Below are positions 12,589-23,854 of a stretch of DNA of 64,000 nt, one piece after another. The stretch comes from Phyllostachys edulis (Eukaryota > Streptophyta > Magnoliopsida > Poales > Poaceae). The stretch lies in contig CM070553.1 of NCBI GenBank assembly GCA_036346405.1, positions 70,955,686 through 71,019,685 of the forward strand, given 5' to 3'. How positions within the stretch are numbered: position 1 is the first letter of the stretch; the number at the start of each line of letters is the position of its first letter. The notes beneath the pieces were generated by a model. That model saw only the letters and a program-made list of their open reading frames with translations. It ran no database searches and had not been told where the DNA came from. Position numbers and translations under genes: made by a program.

Positions 12589-13838
12589 GTATAGAGGTTA
12601 TGGAGCAACCGAGAATGGTCTAGAGATCATGAGGTGGCACTAATGGATAGATATGAAGGATAAATATCCTCAAAATCATGCATCACCACCATTTCTAATT
12701 TGCAACATAGCCTACGGTTGAACACCGAGAGCAAATAAAATTCTGCCACTTACATGTGGGCCCCAGGAGTATACACAAAGATGCAACAAGACGCAGGAAC
12801 CAAAAGCTTGCCATCGACGCTGCGGGCCTGTGGGCAAACCGGTTATGCACGCGCACGCAGCGCACGCAGGGATTTCCATCGCACAGCCACCGTTCGATCC
12901 CACACTTGCGGCTGTGATTCGGGGTGTTAAAACACGTTGAACCGGTATGGGTGAACGTGGGCCACACGATCTTCAACGAACGGCCAGATCGCGAGCAGCC
13001 CGAAGTGGTCCGAAAGTTACAATTCACGCGAGCCGTCGGATTTAGGTTTAACGGTCGCGATTCCACGGAACTGCCGCGTCCGATCGCCCATTCTCTGCGA
13101 GAGCCGTCGATCGCGAACCAACGCCCAAGATGAGGCGCCGCGAGAGCTTTCGCCCAAGGATTCCATCGCCGTTAAAGCGCGAATCAACGCCCAGACGAGG
13201 CGAGGTACGGCCGGTCGAACGTCACCAACTAATCTGCCCGTTCGCGAGAAGGAAAGGCTGAGATGGGCTGGGAACTTCGGACGCTCGCGCGAGAGGGGCG
13301 TGGCCGAGTCGGTTGCGCACGGGGTTGGGTCCGACCAAGACAAGCCAAGCCTCTGATGCTAGACCAGGGGTTAGGCCGGAGGTTTGACAGATTGAATTCA
13401 AAACTTCCAAACTTTGACTGGAGTTTTAAAATAGCAATTAAATTTGTAAAATCTTGAAATTTTGCAGAATCACTTTGGGAAGATATATTCCCCAAATAAA
13501 TTTTAAAATCACTGTTTCTTCTTTATAATTACATAAATAATTCATTTAAATCAACTAGGGTTTATTTAAAGACAATTATTTTAAAATCCAATTTAACTTC
13601 AGAATTCAACAAAATTATTTTTGGGCATAATACTTCATCTAGTTTTGAAATAAAATAATTCCCAGTCATAATACCAACCAAAGGGTGGTATTTCCTTTTG
13701 AAATTTTGATTAGTTGGAGTTTGGAATTTAGAAATTTGAGGAGATGAATTGTAACCTGTTGCCTAATTTGCCAAAATGAACAGTGATGTTGTGAACAAAG
13801 ACCTTATTATCTGCTTATTAGGGCCGAGGTCATTCTGA

Positions 13839-14560
13839 CTCCTCACCTTGGGGAGCCCAGTGATTTTGTGCCTAAAAGGATGGAACTCAAAGGATGTGTG
13901 TGGACTATAGAGCTCTCAATGATGTCACCATCAAGAACAAGTATCCTTTGCCAAGAATCGATGATTTGTTTGATCAATTGAAGGGAGCTGTTGTTTTTTC
14001 CAAGATAGATTTGAGAACAGGATATCACCAACTCAAGATTCGCAAGGAAGACATCCCTAAGACAGCTTTTTCAACTAGGTATGGGTTATTTGAATTCACT
14101 GTCATGTCTTTTGGGCTGACCAATGCCCCTGCCTATTTCATGAATTTGATGAACCGAGTGTTCATGGAGTACCTAGACAAGTTTGTCATTGTCTTCATTG
14201 ATGACATTCTTGTGTATTCCAAGAGTGAAGAGGAGCATGCAAGCCATCTCTTTTCGGTTTTGGGGAAGCTGAGAGCTCATCAGCTCTTTGCCAAGTTTAG
14301 TAAGTGTGAATTTTGGTTAAAAGAAGTGGTCTTTTTGGGGGCATGTTTTGTCAAAAGATGGAGTGTCTGTCAATCCCACCAAGGTGCAAGATGTGCTCAA
14401 TTGGGAACCCCTAGGACAAGGCCTCAAGTCGAGTTTTCTTGGCATGGTGGCTACTCTGAAGGTTTATTGAAGGCTTTTCCCGTGTTGCAAGACCTCTCAC
14501 TCACCAAAAGAAAGAAAAGAAGTTCCTCTGGACCTCGAGTGTGAACAAAGCTTCCAAGAG
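13839..14560 (+). pseudogene. pol: B1 pol: reverse transcriptase, 5' truncated by element A
   Basis: Begins at an RT segment equivalent to SSPWG, interrupted by stops. Then comes a clean frame, 13894-14544, with MCVDYRALNDVTIKNKYPLP, FSKIDLRTGYHQLKI, YGLFEFTVMSFGLTNAPAYF and VIVFIDDILVYSKSEEEHAS, so the palm-domain aspartates are present. After FWLKEVVFLG the frame slips and the thumb region is out of register. It is nearly identical to the B2 copy at 46141-46840. RT copies element RNA into cDNA; this fragment lacks its N-terminal fingers and cannot act alone. Confidence 0.88.
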
Positions 14561-14985
14561 CTCAAGAAGAAGTTGACCTCTGCCCAGCTTTTGGTTCTTC
14601 CAGATGTCGGGAAAGATTTTGAGGTCTATTGTGATGCATCAAAGCAAGGACTTGGCTGTGTTCTTATGCAAGATGAAAAGTGATAGCTTATGCTTCAAGA
14701 CAGCTTGAAGCCCCATGAAGCAAACTACCCTACTCATGACCTAGAGTTAGGCTGCATGGTTTATGCCTTAAAGATTTGGCGCCATTACCTCATAGGTAAT
14801 AGGTGTGAAATCTATACGACCACAAAAGCCTAAAGTATATCTTTACGCAAGCGATCTGAATTTGAGGCAGAGAAGGTGGCTAGAGCTTATTAAGGACTAC
14901 AATGTGGGAATTCATTACCACCCAAGCAAGGCCAACGTGGTGGCAGATGCCTTGAGCAGGAAAGTTTATGCTAATACTTTGATGA
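14561..14985 (+). pseudogene. pol: B1 pol: RNase H region, broken
   Basis: Segments in changing frames encode FEVYCDASKQGLGCVLMQDE, followed by a TGA, then a TYDLEL-like stretch, KIWRHYLIGNRCEIY, and from 14805 DLNLRQRRWLELIKDYN with IHYHPSKANVVADALSRKV. These are the standard Ty3 RNase H landmarks in order. At least three frame changes or stops interrupt them. Several fall beside CAG or CG sites, where copies in this window often differ by one base. Confidence 0.8.
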
Positions 14986-16140
14986 TCAAGGAGAGCCAGC
15001 CTACTTTGTATGAAGAATTCTTGAAGCTTAGACTTGAGTTAGTTGAAGAAGGATTCTTAGCAGCACTTGAAGTGCAACCCACATTGCAAAAACAGATCAA
15101 GGCAGCCCAAGAGGGAGATGCTAACATCCAAGAAATCAAGGCCAACATAAGAGAAGGGAAGGCTGCAAGGTTTTCTATAGATGACCTAGGTGCGGTCTGG
15201 TTTGATAAGAGGCTCTGTGTGCCCAATAACACAGAGCTCAAGGGAGTAATACTTAAAGAAGCACATGAGGCATTGTATTCTATACACCCAGGAGCTACAA
15301 AAATGTACCAAGATATCAAGGAATTGTACTGGTGGCCGAAAATGAAGAGAGAAATAGCAGATTTTGTGGCCAAATGTGACACTTGCCAAAAGGTTAAGGC
15401 AGTGCACCAAAGACCTGGAGGACTTTTAGTGCCTTTACCCATACCCGAGTGGAAATGGGAAGAGGTCGGGATGGACTTCATAACTGGTTTACCTCGTACC
15501 CAAGCTGGTTTTGATTCTATTTGGGTCATTGTGGATAGGTTAACAAAATGGCTCACTTTATTCCTGTGAAGACTACCTATTCTGGAGACAAACTGGCCGA
15601 AATCTACATGGCAAAGGTTGTGTGCCTTCATGGTGTTCCAAAGAAGATAGTCTCAGACAGAGGATCCCAATTCACCTCGAAATTTTGGCAAAAGCTACAT
15701 GATGTCTTGGGCACAGACCTTAATTTGATCTGACAAATACCACCCACAAACAGATGGCCAAACTGAGAGAGTTAATCAAGTCCTTGAGGACATGCTAAGA
15801 GCTTGTGCTCTGGAAAGGCAATCTAGTTGGGACAAGATGTTGCCATATGCAGAATTTTCCTACAATAACAGCTACCAAGCGAGTCTTCAAATGTCCCCTT
15901 TTGAAGCTATTTATGGGAGGAAATGTAGGACTCCCTTGTACTGGACAGAATCGGGTGAAGGTCAAGTTCTTGGCCCGGACCTACTAAAAGAAGCCGAAGA
16001 TCAAGTAAGGTCAATAAGGGAGAAGCTAAGGGCTGCTCAAACTCGACAAAAGAGCTACGCAGATGTTAGACGTCGAGACCTAGCTTTTGTTCCAGGAGAC
16101 CAAGTCTACCTCAAAGTATCACCTCTCAAGGGTATCTGTT
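14986..16140 (+). pseudogene. pol: B1 pol: integrase zinc finger and catalytic core
   Basis: The HHCC finger is visible as EAHEALYSIHPG and CDTCQKVKAVHQRPGG. The core has VGMDFITGLPRTQAGFDSIW with the first Asp region, KKIVSDRGSQFTSKFW with the second Asp, and VLEDMLRACALERQ with the Glu. All triad residues exist, spread over three frames (14805-15569, 15548-15733, 15792-16151). The FSYNNSYQASLQMSPFEAIY and RKCRTPLYW blocks follow. Breaks occur near 15550 (DRLTKW into MAHFIPV) and near 15730-15790. Coding content is well preserved between the breaks, so this is either a young pseudogene or an intact gene with sequencing indels. Confidence 0.86.
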
Positions 16141-16502
16141 GTTCGAGTTAGTGGGAAACTTGCTCCAAGATTTATTGGACCCTTTCCATCCTTGCAGAAG
16201 AGTGAAGTAGCCTACAAGTTGGACCTCCCTCTTCACTCATTGGAGTTCACAATGTGTTCCATGTCTCACAGTTGAAGAAATACTTGCGAGTGCCAGAGGA
16301 CCAGATGCCTTTAGAAGCTGTGGACCTCCAAGAAGGCCTCACTTATAGAGAGCACCCCATCAAGATTTTGGACGTGTCAGAGAGAGTTACAAGGAACAAG
16401 ACCACCAAGCTGTGCAAGGTGCAATGGAGCAACCACTCTGAAGCCGAGGCAACTTGGGAGCGTGAAGAGGACCTCAAGAAGGAGTTCCCCACTGTTCCCT
16501 AG
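16141..16502 (+). pseudogene. pol: B1 pol: integrase C-terminus and chromodomain
   Basis: GKLAPRFIGPF is followed after a frame change by MFHVSQLKKYLRVP at 16254. The chromodomain at about 16360-16480 reads TTKLCKVQWSNHSEAEATWE. The stop TAG is at 16500-16502, just upstream of the conserved inverted repeat and polypurine tract, so this is the natural pol end. Chromodomain presence places the element in the chromoviruses. Confidence 0.86.
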
Positions 16503-16510
16503 CTCGACTT

Positions 16511-16547
16511 GAATCTCGGGTCGAGATTCCCTTAAGGGGTGAAGGTT
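16511..16547 (+). other. B1 inverted repeat and polypurine tract
   Basis: GAATCTCGGGTCGAGATTC at 16511-16529 forms a short stem. TTAAGGGGTGAAGGTT at 16532-16547 is the purine primer site directly before the LTR start TGTAACGACC. Confidence 0.85.
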
Positions 16548-17094
16548 TGTAACGACCCGTTTTCCTTAAAGTTTCTTGCCTGGTTTTCAAAATAAAAGTA
16601 ACCATTTGGCTTTATTGAGAATCCAAAGCTTAACCTGACGTTTTGAAATCTGGAGAGTTCAATTGGAATTAATTAAACCTTAACTAAGTTCTTTGTTGGT
16701 GTTCCTTGCTGTTTGAGGCTCTCTGAGGTGTCTTTGCTGCCCTCGGCCGTTGGTTCTCAAAGCCTCTCTGTGTGTCCCTGGGTTTGTCTCTTCTCTCTTA
16801 ACTTCCTTTGTTGGTTTGAATCTCTTTGAGATCCGCACCTCTCTCTTATCTCCCCTCTGTTGGGACCTCTCCAGTGCTTGGGTTTTCTGTTAAAGACCAG
16901 CTCAGGTTTGTGTTTCAAAACCTCTTTGGTCCCTCAAGCCACGCTTGGTTTTGTTTCTTTGGACCTCCCGTGGACCTCTCCACGCTCTCTCGGAACCCCG
17001 AGGTTCTCTTGGGCGCTCCAGAGTCTCTCTGGACCTCCAGCGCCCCTTTTGGGACCCTCCTAGACCTCCTCGTGGCTATTTGGACCTCCCTTGT

Positions 17095-17345
17095 GTTCAG
17101 ACCTCCCTTGCTGAGATCTAGCAGCTCGAGACCTCCCCTTGCCGAGATCTAGCCTCCAGACCTCCCCTTCTTGAGATCTAGCCGCTCGAGACCTCCCTTG
17201 CCGAGATCTAGCCGCTCAAACCTCCCTTCTTGAGATCTAGCCGCTCAGACCTCCCTTGTCGAGATCTAGCCGCTCGAGACCTCCCCTTGTTATGATCTGG
17301 CCATTAGGACCTCCTCTCGGGAGATCTTAGCCGTCTGTGTCCTCC
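17095..17345 (+). repeat. 30-bp tandem repeats in B1 U3
   Basis: About eight degenerate units of the form ACCTCCCTTGTTGAGATCTA followed by GCCGCTCGAG. Each unit carries a GACCTC word and an AGATCT palindrome. Confidence 0.85.
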
Positions 17346-17654
17346 CTTAGTTGGATCCAAAGGTTCCGACTTCCTTAGGTCCAAGACCTCCTTAGCGCTT
17401 GGACCCATCTTTGATTCTCGTGGTCAGACGCTTGAGGCTTTGCCTTCATAACCTTAGGACCATCCGATGTGGTTTGGATGGCCCGATCCTAAGGGCACGC
17501 GTTTGGATGGTCCGAACGTCCCTTTCCTTTTGGGCCGCTTGATTCCAATCGAGCGGCTCTGCTTTCTTCTTGCGTTTTCCTTGTTTCCGGACCTCCTCTG
17601 GTTGTTTTGCAAAGACCACCTCCCGGTCCTTCTGGTCTTTTATAAAGACCACCC

Positions 17655-17840
17655 TCCTAACCTTGAATATTCCTGTTGGTCAGGACCTCCCCTGCACCCT
17701 TTGATCTGGACCGTTGAGGTCCTCCCCTTTGAGATCTTGACCGTAGATCTCCCCTTTTTTTTGGAGATCTACTCGTCAGGACCTCCCCTGCACCCTTTGA
17801 TCTGGACCGTTGAGGTCCTCCCTTGTGCAGATCTAAGTGT
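17655..17840 (+). repeat. 88-bp repeat in B1 U3, about two copies
   Basis: The unit runs from GGACCTCC..GCACCCTTTGATCTGG through GACCGTTGAGGTCCTCC to GGAGATCTACTCGTC. B2 LTRs carry about five copies, so copy number varies between LTRs. Confidence 0.8.
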
Positions 17841-18159
17841 CAGGACCTCCTCGTTGTGAGGTTTGAGGACCTCTTGCCTAGGACCTCACAGTGGTCTTTT
17901 GCGGGAGCGACCCTTGCGGTGGGACCATACCCTTGGCCAACTGTACACCCTTTTGACTGGCCCCACTTGCCAGCCCCTCTCCACCTTGCAATTATTGCTC
18001 TTGCCTCAGAACTCTGTGCGCATTTAATAGGTGTCGAGTCGCATTAAATGCTGATCTGTCGAGTACTTTATTCAATTCTTTTGGGCAAGCCACGCCAAGT
18101 GGTCCCAATTTGCCAACACGTCACTAGGTTTTCCTTGTGGTGCACACTACCAACTTTGG

Positions 18160-18170
18160 CTATATATAGC
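18160..18170 (+). promoter_or_regulatory. TATA box of B1 LTR
   Basis: CTATATATAGC lies about 1.6 kb into the LTR and is conserved in both B2 LTRs. Confidence 0.6.
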
Positions 18171-18709
18171 TTTGGTGGGCAAACCATTGTAACCTTTTGC
18201 TCCTTTGCCCACCTTGCTCCTGCCTTGTTCGCTCCTGGCTGGTGCTCAGGAGTTTCACCAAGAGTGAGCGCAAGTGTTGGCATCTTCCTTGGAAAAACCT
18301 CCTCGCAGTTTTTGCTGGTCTTTTGCTTAGAGACCACCCTCCCTTGCTGTGGACCTCCCTTGTTGTCCCGAGCCGTCTGTTTATCTGGTTTTGGTGGAGT
18401 TTTGTTTAAGTTCTTTTAGAAGCTCTTTTGAAGTTCTTGGCCCAGTGCGGTTTTGCTTATTTGGTTTTCTTGCGTACGTGTAGATCACGAGATTGAGGAG
18501 ATCTTGGACCCAGCTCTCTCTACTGAAGGCTCTCCGCTGCTTGACCAAGGCAAGCCACAGACCCCCTTTTGATCATCTTGAACCAAGTTTCGTAAATGTA
18601 TTTCGGTTTTACTTTATCATGCATTGCTATGTTTATATGAAAATGGTTTGGGCTGTAGTTACTTGCCTACTTGCTGTTATGCCTCCTTTATACCTTGTCT
18701 CCATCATGT

Positions 18710-18714
18710 TGTCA
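18710..18714. other. Target-site duplication, left copy (TGTCA)
   Basis: TGTCA is repeated at 23855-23859 on the other side of the C solo LTR. The uninterrupted B LTR at 51341-51370 has one TGTCA followed by TGTTCACC. Confidence 0.9.
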
Positions 18715-19497
18715 TGTGAGCACCCGGATTTATTAAGCTCATAATACTTAGTCATCCAATTGACCCTAGTATTATCAACCAAATAAACCCAGTCTCGAGA
18801 GATGTATACTCCCCAGAATGCAGTATACATACCTCACAACAAAAGGATGTATCAATTCCATACAACACATAGTACATAAGCAACAAACCAGAAGTTAATA
18901 TTAAAGGAATAGGTTATTACAAAAGAGGGGCCTTCTGGCCAAATAACAACAAGAACTACTAAGATAACAATGAAGCAAAAGTGCCATAAAGATGGCTATA
19001 ACACAAAGCCAATCGGTGTGCCTTAACCCTAGGCATCGACCGGACCGCCAAGCTAGTCGTCGAAGAAGCTGCAACACGTAGCACAAAAGAGAGGCTCTTG
19101 GAGCTCACCCTCTTCCTCTGCAACAAAAGCCACAACCACGGCGGATGAGTACATAAAGTACTCCATAAGACTTACGTGTGAGATAACAGAACTATAAATA
19201 GCTACATGCAAGCTTTATTTAAGTGGATGAGGCTTTGGACTCATTTTAGCATAAAGCAAGTTTCATTTGCAATAACATAATAGATTGAAGGCAATTTGGC
19301 AAAGCATTTTAATTGTTGAAATAACAACTAGATAGTAACATAGTAACAACAACAAGAACAACCTGGAAGTGACTAACCCAAGTCACCACAACAATAGCAT
19401 GAACTCCCCGTTCATACCAACCATGTCAAGTTTTAATTAAAGGTTGAGAGTAGTTCTTGAACGACCTTACCAAGCATGTCCATAACCTAGGACGAGG

Positions 19498-19509
19498 CTA
19501 TTCGAATAG
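19498..19509. other. Intact 12-bp palindrome in C solo LTR
   Basis: CTATTCGAATAG, part of a core shared by all LTR families in the window. Confidence 0.75.
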
Positions 19510-22500
19510 TTTTAACCCTACAGGGGTGTACCAATGTACCCACACGTCAGACCGCCTTTCCTTTAAGCACACTACCTTTGGTATGCCGGCACGGCTAAGT
19601 CCTACGAGATATTTCCAATGGACGATGCTAATTACAAGCCGCTTCCCACGGGGACAAGGACACATTAGACAGCCTAACCGGTCTGCTAATGCTCCCTCCC
19701 AACACCACACACACACATTATTAAAACATACCCACCGACCAGCTCATAATTAACACCTTCCAAAGTACTTAGTCAAGAGAGGTCCCATATCCCCCTCGTG
19801 TGGTTAGCATAAAAGCGCTTGGCTTAGTGACCCAAGTACTCGGTCCTTAGGGACCGGGCATACCACCACATTCCAAAACCGCACCATCCATCCAATATGC
19901 CCAAGTCTAAATCAATCTTTTATTTTCAGTTTTTGATTTTACAAATTAATCAAAGCACAAGTGTTGGACATATAGGAGTAATAATCAGTTTTGAGTGATC
20001 AAGACCATCGACTAAGTCGATGATGGCCCATTACTACCGTTACTAAGCATGTCTAAGCAGTAAGAAAACGCAACTACTAAGTGATAAGAGCTCATCCAAC
20101 GAGCTCAAACCACAGCAAATAACCTAGGCTCATTGGTAGTAGAGGATAAACAACTCCTCAGATTATGCAACTATAGGATTACTAGCGACATTTAACACAA
20201 AGTAGCATGCATACATAGAAGTAAAACAATATATTAACCTTTAAAGTAATGGGACGTTAGAGGATATGATCAAACTGCTTGCCTTGCTGATCTTGCTCAA
20301 GTTGTGGCAGAGGGTCACTCTCGGGATTACCACAAATGTCGAAACCTAACGGAAAAGCGATAAAGAACCGATAAGAACGATTTAAAGTAATCAAGGACAG
20401 CACAGCAAACGAACTCCAAATACTCTGAAATTTCTACAGAAGTAGGAGGATGATTTTTAGGGAATTTTGCAACAGGAACCAATTGATTTGGATTCTCAAT
20501 GCAAAAGTTATGAGCAAAACAATTCTGCTCAGCCCCTAAAACACCAAACTGCACTATTCACTAATTTAATTATGAGGCAACATTTTCTAGAAAAGTGGTG
20601 ATGCTGAGATTTTTACAGCAAAACCAGCACCTCATGATATGAATAACACAATTGAGTTCATCCCATTTGGAGCTAGATTGCACTTTCTACCATTTTTCAA
20701 AAACAAGAACTTGAACAAAATTATAATGCACAAGTTCTCATTTTTATAACAACAACATCATAAAACTAATTTTCACAGGAGTTCATTAAATAGAGGAAAC
20801 CAACAAAGTTGGTCTCACTCAAAAATAATCTACAGAGCATTAGTTATGTATTTTACAAGTTAAGCATTAATTTGAGTGTATATTTAAAGTGAGTTTTAAA
20901 ATCTAATGGCAAAACTGTGCTCTGAAGCTGAACTCAACTTACAATCATTTTAGGATTAAAGTCAAGTTCAAGACAGAGCTAACACAATTTGAATGACCTC
21001 ATTTGGATTTAGAACGAATTAGATATGAAATTTTGAAGTTATTACCTTTTTAGGTTGGCTAAAATAACAGTTCACTTGAAGTTCTAAAACCAGAAATACA
21101 AGGGAGGGCGTGAGCCACAGATCTTAGATCTAACGGCTCGAGACCTCCAGTGAACAAAGACACACGTGCTCAAGAGGTCCACAGGTCATGGACCTCCTAG
21201 CAGCAGCATGTGCGAGTGAGGGAGGTCGTGGCCGTTGATGGCACATCAACGGGCCACAACACGGAGGGAGGTCCTCAGCGGCTGCGATCAACACAGGAGG
21301 ACATAAGCGGCGAGATGACCTCGAGGAGGTCCACGCGAGGTCTAAACATCACAGACCTCCAGGGAGGTCTGGGCGGCCACGATCGCAGGAGGTCTTGGGC
21401 GCTCAGATCTCCTCGAGAGGAGGTCATGGATGTCCCAGAGCTCGCGACCACGTGCTTCTTGGCGCATGCGTGCTTGGACATGAGATAAATGCGGCGGGAC
21501 AACAAGGAGGTCCGCGCGCGGGAGGTCTTAAATGCGCGCAAGGGGAGGATTAAATACAGTTAAGACATGCCAATGATTTCAATGATTTGAGCACTTGATT
21601 AGTGCATTTAACGCGACAAATCTTTGTCCTAAAAATGACAATGGCGCCACTGCCTTGTCCGACAAGGACCCGGGTTTGAAGAGATGGTCCTCGCCGGCGA
21701 TGTAGGCCTCGCCGGCGACATCCAATGGTACCACTGAGTGCACAATAGCTTTGCGCACCCAGTGGACCTCCTCTCAACGGCGGCGACGGCCTTAAACGCT
21801 GGCGAGCTGGAGAGGGGCACGAAGGCACCACACGGCAAAATCCAAAATGCGAAATAAAGCTCCGTGACATCCAATCAGCGTGTGCCCAAATAAAAGCTCC
21901 GCAACCTCATACATCACGGGTGCCCAGCTAAGGACTATCGGGAAGTACACGGAGGTCTGAAGGTCTTGGGAGGTCGAGGATGGTGATGGCCCGAGTTGGA
22001 GAAGATGGGAAGCTCCATTGCTTCAAGCCCAAGCTCCAACTCCAAGCTTCAAGCTCCACTAGCCCACTCTGAAAATGTCAACCTAACAACGAGTTAGGTT
22101 CAACTCGAGAGATTTGGGGAGCTTAAAATGAGCTAGAGGTTGAGAGGGAGCCACTTGGAACACTGTGCCACCGAGGGCTCCAAGCTTCTCTGGCAATGGC
22201 CAAGAGGGAGGTCGGTGGAGGTAGGAGCTCGGCCAAGCACGGGCATGGCAAGCTCAAGTGTGTAAAAGAAGCCAAAGGGGAGCTCGAGGAACTTATACCA
22301 ATGGCACAGAGGTCTGCACCATGGGTTAAGCTCATGGTGAGCTTAGCCCATGGGGAGGTCCATGGGAGGTCTGAGCTTGGACACGATTGATGGGACAGGG
22401 TAGGTTGAGGCAGGCGTGGCCTAGGTGCGAAAATGGTGACATGCATTTAATGCTTGCGAGGCGAGCCGTTGGAAATGACAGGCTCGACTTTGCCCACTAC

Positions 22501-22539
22501 TACACCGCACGCGTGCCCAAGGTAGAAGAAGAACAGACC

Positions 22540-23300
22540 TCACATCCACCGTTGGATCGAGTGGATGGGGAGGTCTGGCCCTCGGATATAATTTTTGAAC
22601 CGTTCGCCTAAATGGTGGGAGGAGGTCCCAGCCACACGATCGAGGATGGGAGGTCATGGCCTCACGATTTCCTTAATGTGTATGCGCACGTGGGAAAATG
22701 GGACAGGGAGGTCCAAAGCGTTGGATCTCAATCCAGCAGTGCGGACCTCTTGTGAGTCTTAACCGCACATGAACTTGAGAACTGAGGGAGGTCATGGCCT
22801 TTGGATTTAAATCAAGGGCTCACGACCTCACGTCTTGTGGGAGGTCGATCGCACGAGGTAGGAGGAGGTCGTGACCGTGGATTTTAAATCAGCGGTGCAC
22901 AACATGAGATGGGGAGGTCTGGGCTGCGATGAATTGCGGCGGAGGTCGTGGCCTTTGGATCTGAATCCAACGGCTCGACCTCAACAAGTGGGAGGTCTCA
23001 AGGATTTTGACAGAGAGGGAGGTCATGGCCATGGATCTTTGATCCAAGGGCGATGACCTCAAGTAGGTGGGAGGACCTCCTTGTGAATGTTTGAGGAGGA
23101 GGTCGTGGCCTTTGGATTGAATCCAGCGGCTCGACCTCAACAAATGGGAGGACTGGCTAGATAATCGAAGGAGAGGTCGAGGGCCGTGGATTTTGATCCA
23201 AATGACCAAGACACGATGAGGTGGGAGGTCTGGCGGTGATGGTTTAGGAGGAGGTCGTGGTCAGAGGATTTGAATCCAGCGGCTCGACCTCATCAAATGA
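22540..23300 (-). repeat. Serial hairpin modules in C solo LTR U3
   Basis: About eight modules of GGAGGTCGTGGCC...TTGGATTTGAATCCAA...GGCTCGACCTC, each an imperfect dyad with an outer GAGGTC/GACCTC arm and an inner TTGGAT/ATCCAA arm, spaced roughly 60-110 bp apart. Confidence 0.8.
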
Positions 23301-23854
23301 AATGGAGTCTGTTGAGCCGGACTTGGTTAGGTTCAACCCAAAATGAAAAGGTGGCTCAGCCCAAGCAACAGTGCATGTTGAAATGAGTTATAAAACAGCT
23401 GAGACTTTGAAACATTGTTTGGGATAGCAAAACCAGTCCAAAAATTATGCAATTTTAACTGGAGCTTGCTGACATTAAGATTAACCTTACATAAAATTTC
23501 CAGAGGTTATTATGCAATGCATTTTTCTCAGGAAATTCACGAAGGTTGTTCAAGGACTTGGTTTACCTCCAAAATTTATCAAACAAGTTTTACAACTTGT
23601 GATATTTTTCAGAGGGGTCCCACCTCAGTTTTAGGACCAAGGAAAACATTTTCCAAATGTTTGGCACAAGATTTATGATAATTGTAAAAGGAGTTTGACT
23701 TTTGGTCAACAAGAGCTTGTGTTTTTGGATTACACAACTCTTGGACAAGAATTACATGAGTGTTTAGGGGTTTTCAAGGTGTGAGAAAAAGTTTTTAATT
23801 TCTACACATATAATTATACTTGAACAACCCTGTTTATACAGTTGGGATGTTACA

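Larger units (their letters stand above)
1..13838 (-). mobile_element. Element A: Ty3/gypsy chromovirus (Tekay-like), nearly full length
   Basis: The minus-strand order is 5' LTR (right), primer-binding site, gag, protease, RT, RNase H, integrase with chromodomain, polypurine tract, 3' LTR (left). The two LTRs match at a constant offset of about 9870, and the left one starts roughly 750 bp before the window. The right end abuts pol sequence of another family, so A inserted into element B1. The target duplication cannot be tested because the other flank is outside. Coding frames are broken by several frameshifts and at least one stop. Chromovirus assignment is firm; Tekay is inferred from LTR length, LTR termini and chromodomain. 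Confidence 0.92.
9121..13838 (-). repeat. 5' LTR of element A
   Basis: About 4.7 kb. It starts TGAGACCCTC next to the primer-binding site and aligns from 9871 on with window bases 1-3961. The right end near 13838 is blurred: the expected TGTTACA reads as CATTCT, so the boundary is uncertain by about five bases. From the TATA box at 12579-12588, U3 is about 1.25 kb and R/U5 about 3.4 kb. The GC-rich U3 segment at 12900-13340 matches that of the other LTR. There is no coding content. Confidence 0.88.
16548..18714 (+). repeat. B1 3' LTR, part 1 (U3 and start of R)
   Basis: Starts TGTAACGACC after the polypurine tract. It aligns with the B2 LTRs at 25094 and 48867. It holds a GACCTCC-rich U3 with 30-bp repeats, two 88-bp repeats and a TATA box. 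It is interrupted at 18714 by a family C solo LTR and resumes at 23860. Confidence 0.9.
18715..23854 (-). mobile_element. Solo LTR of family C, 5.14 kb
   Basis: Starts TGTGAGCACC and ends GATGTTACA, so it is a minus-oriented LTR. It aligns with the C LTRs at 29527-34716 and 39869-44729. No gag or pol lies inside. A perfect TGTCA duplication flanks it, so the internal part was lost by recombination between its own LTRs after insertion. Minus-strand U3 is at the right (about 22300-23854), rich in GGAGGTC hairpins; R/U5 is at the left. Open frames inside are short and unsupported. Confidence 0.95.

Noticed and set aside
17467..17859. Open frame through the B1 U3 repeats
   Set aside because: The tandem repeats create it (repeated HPLIWTVEVLP peptide). 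It is not conserved in the other B LTRs.
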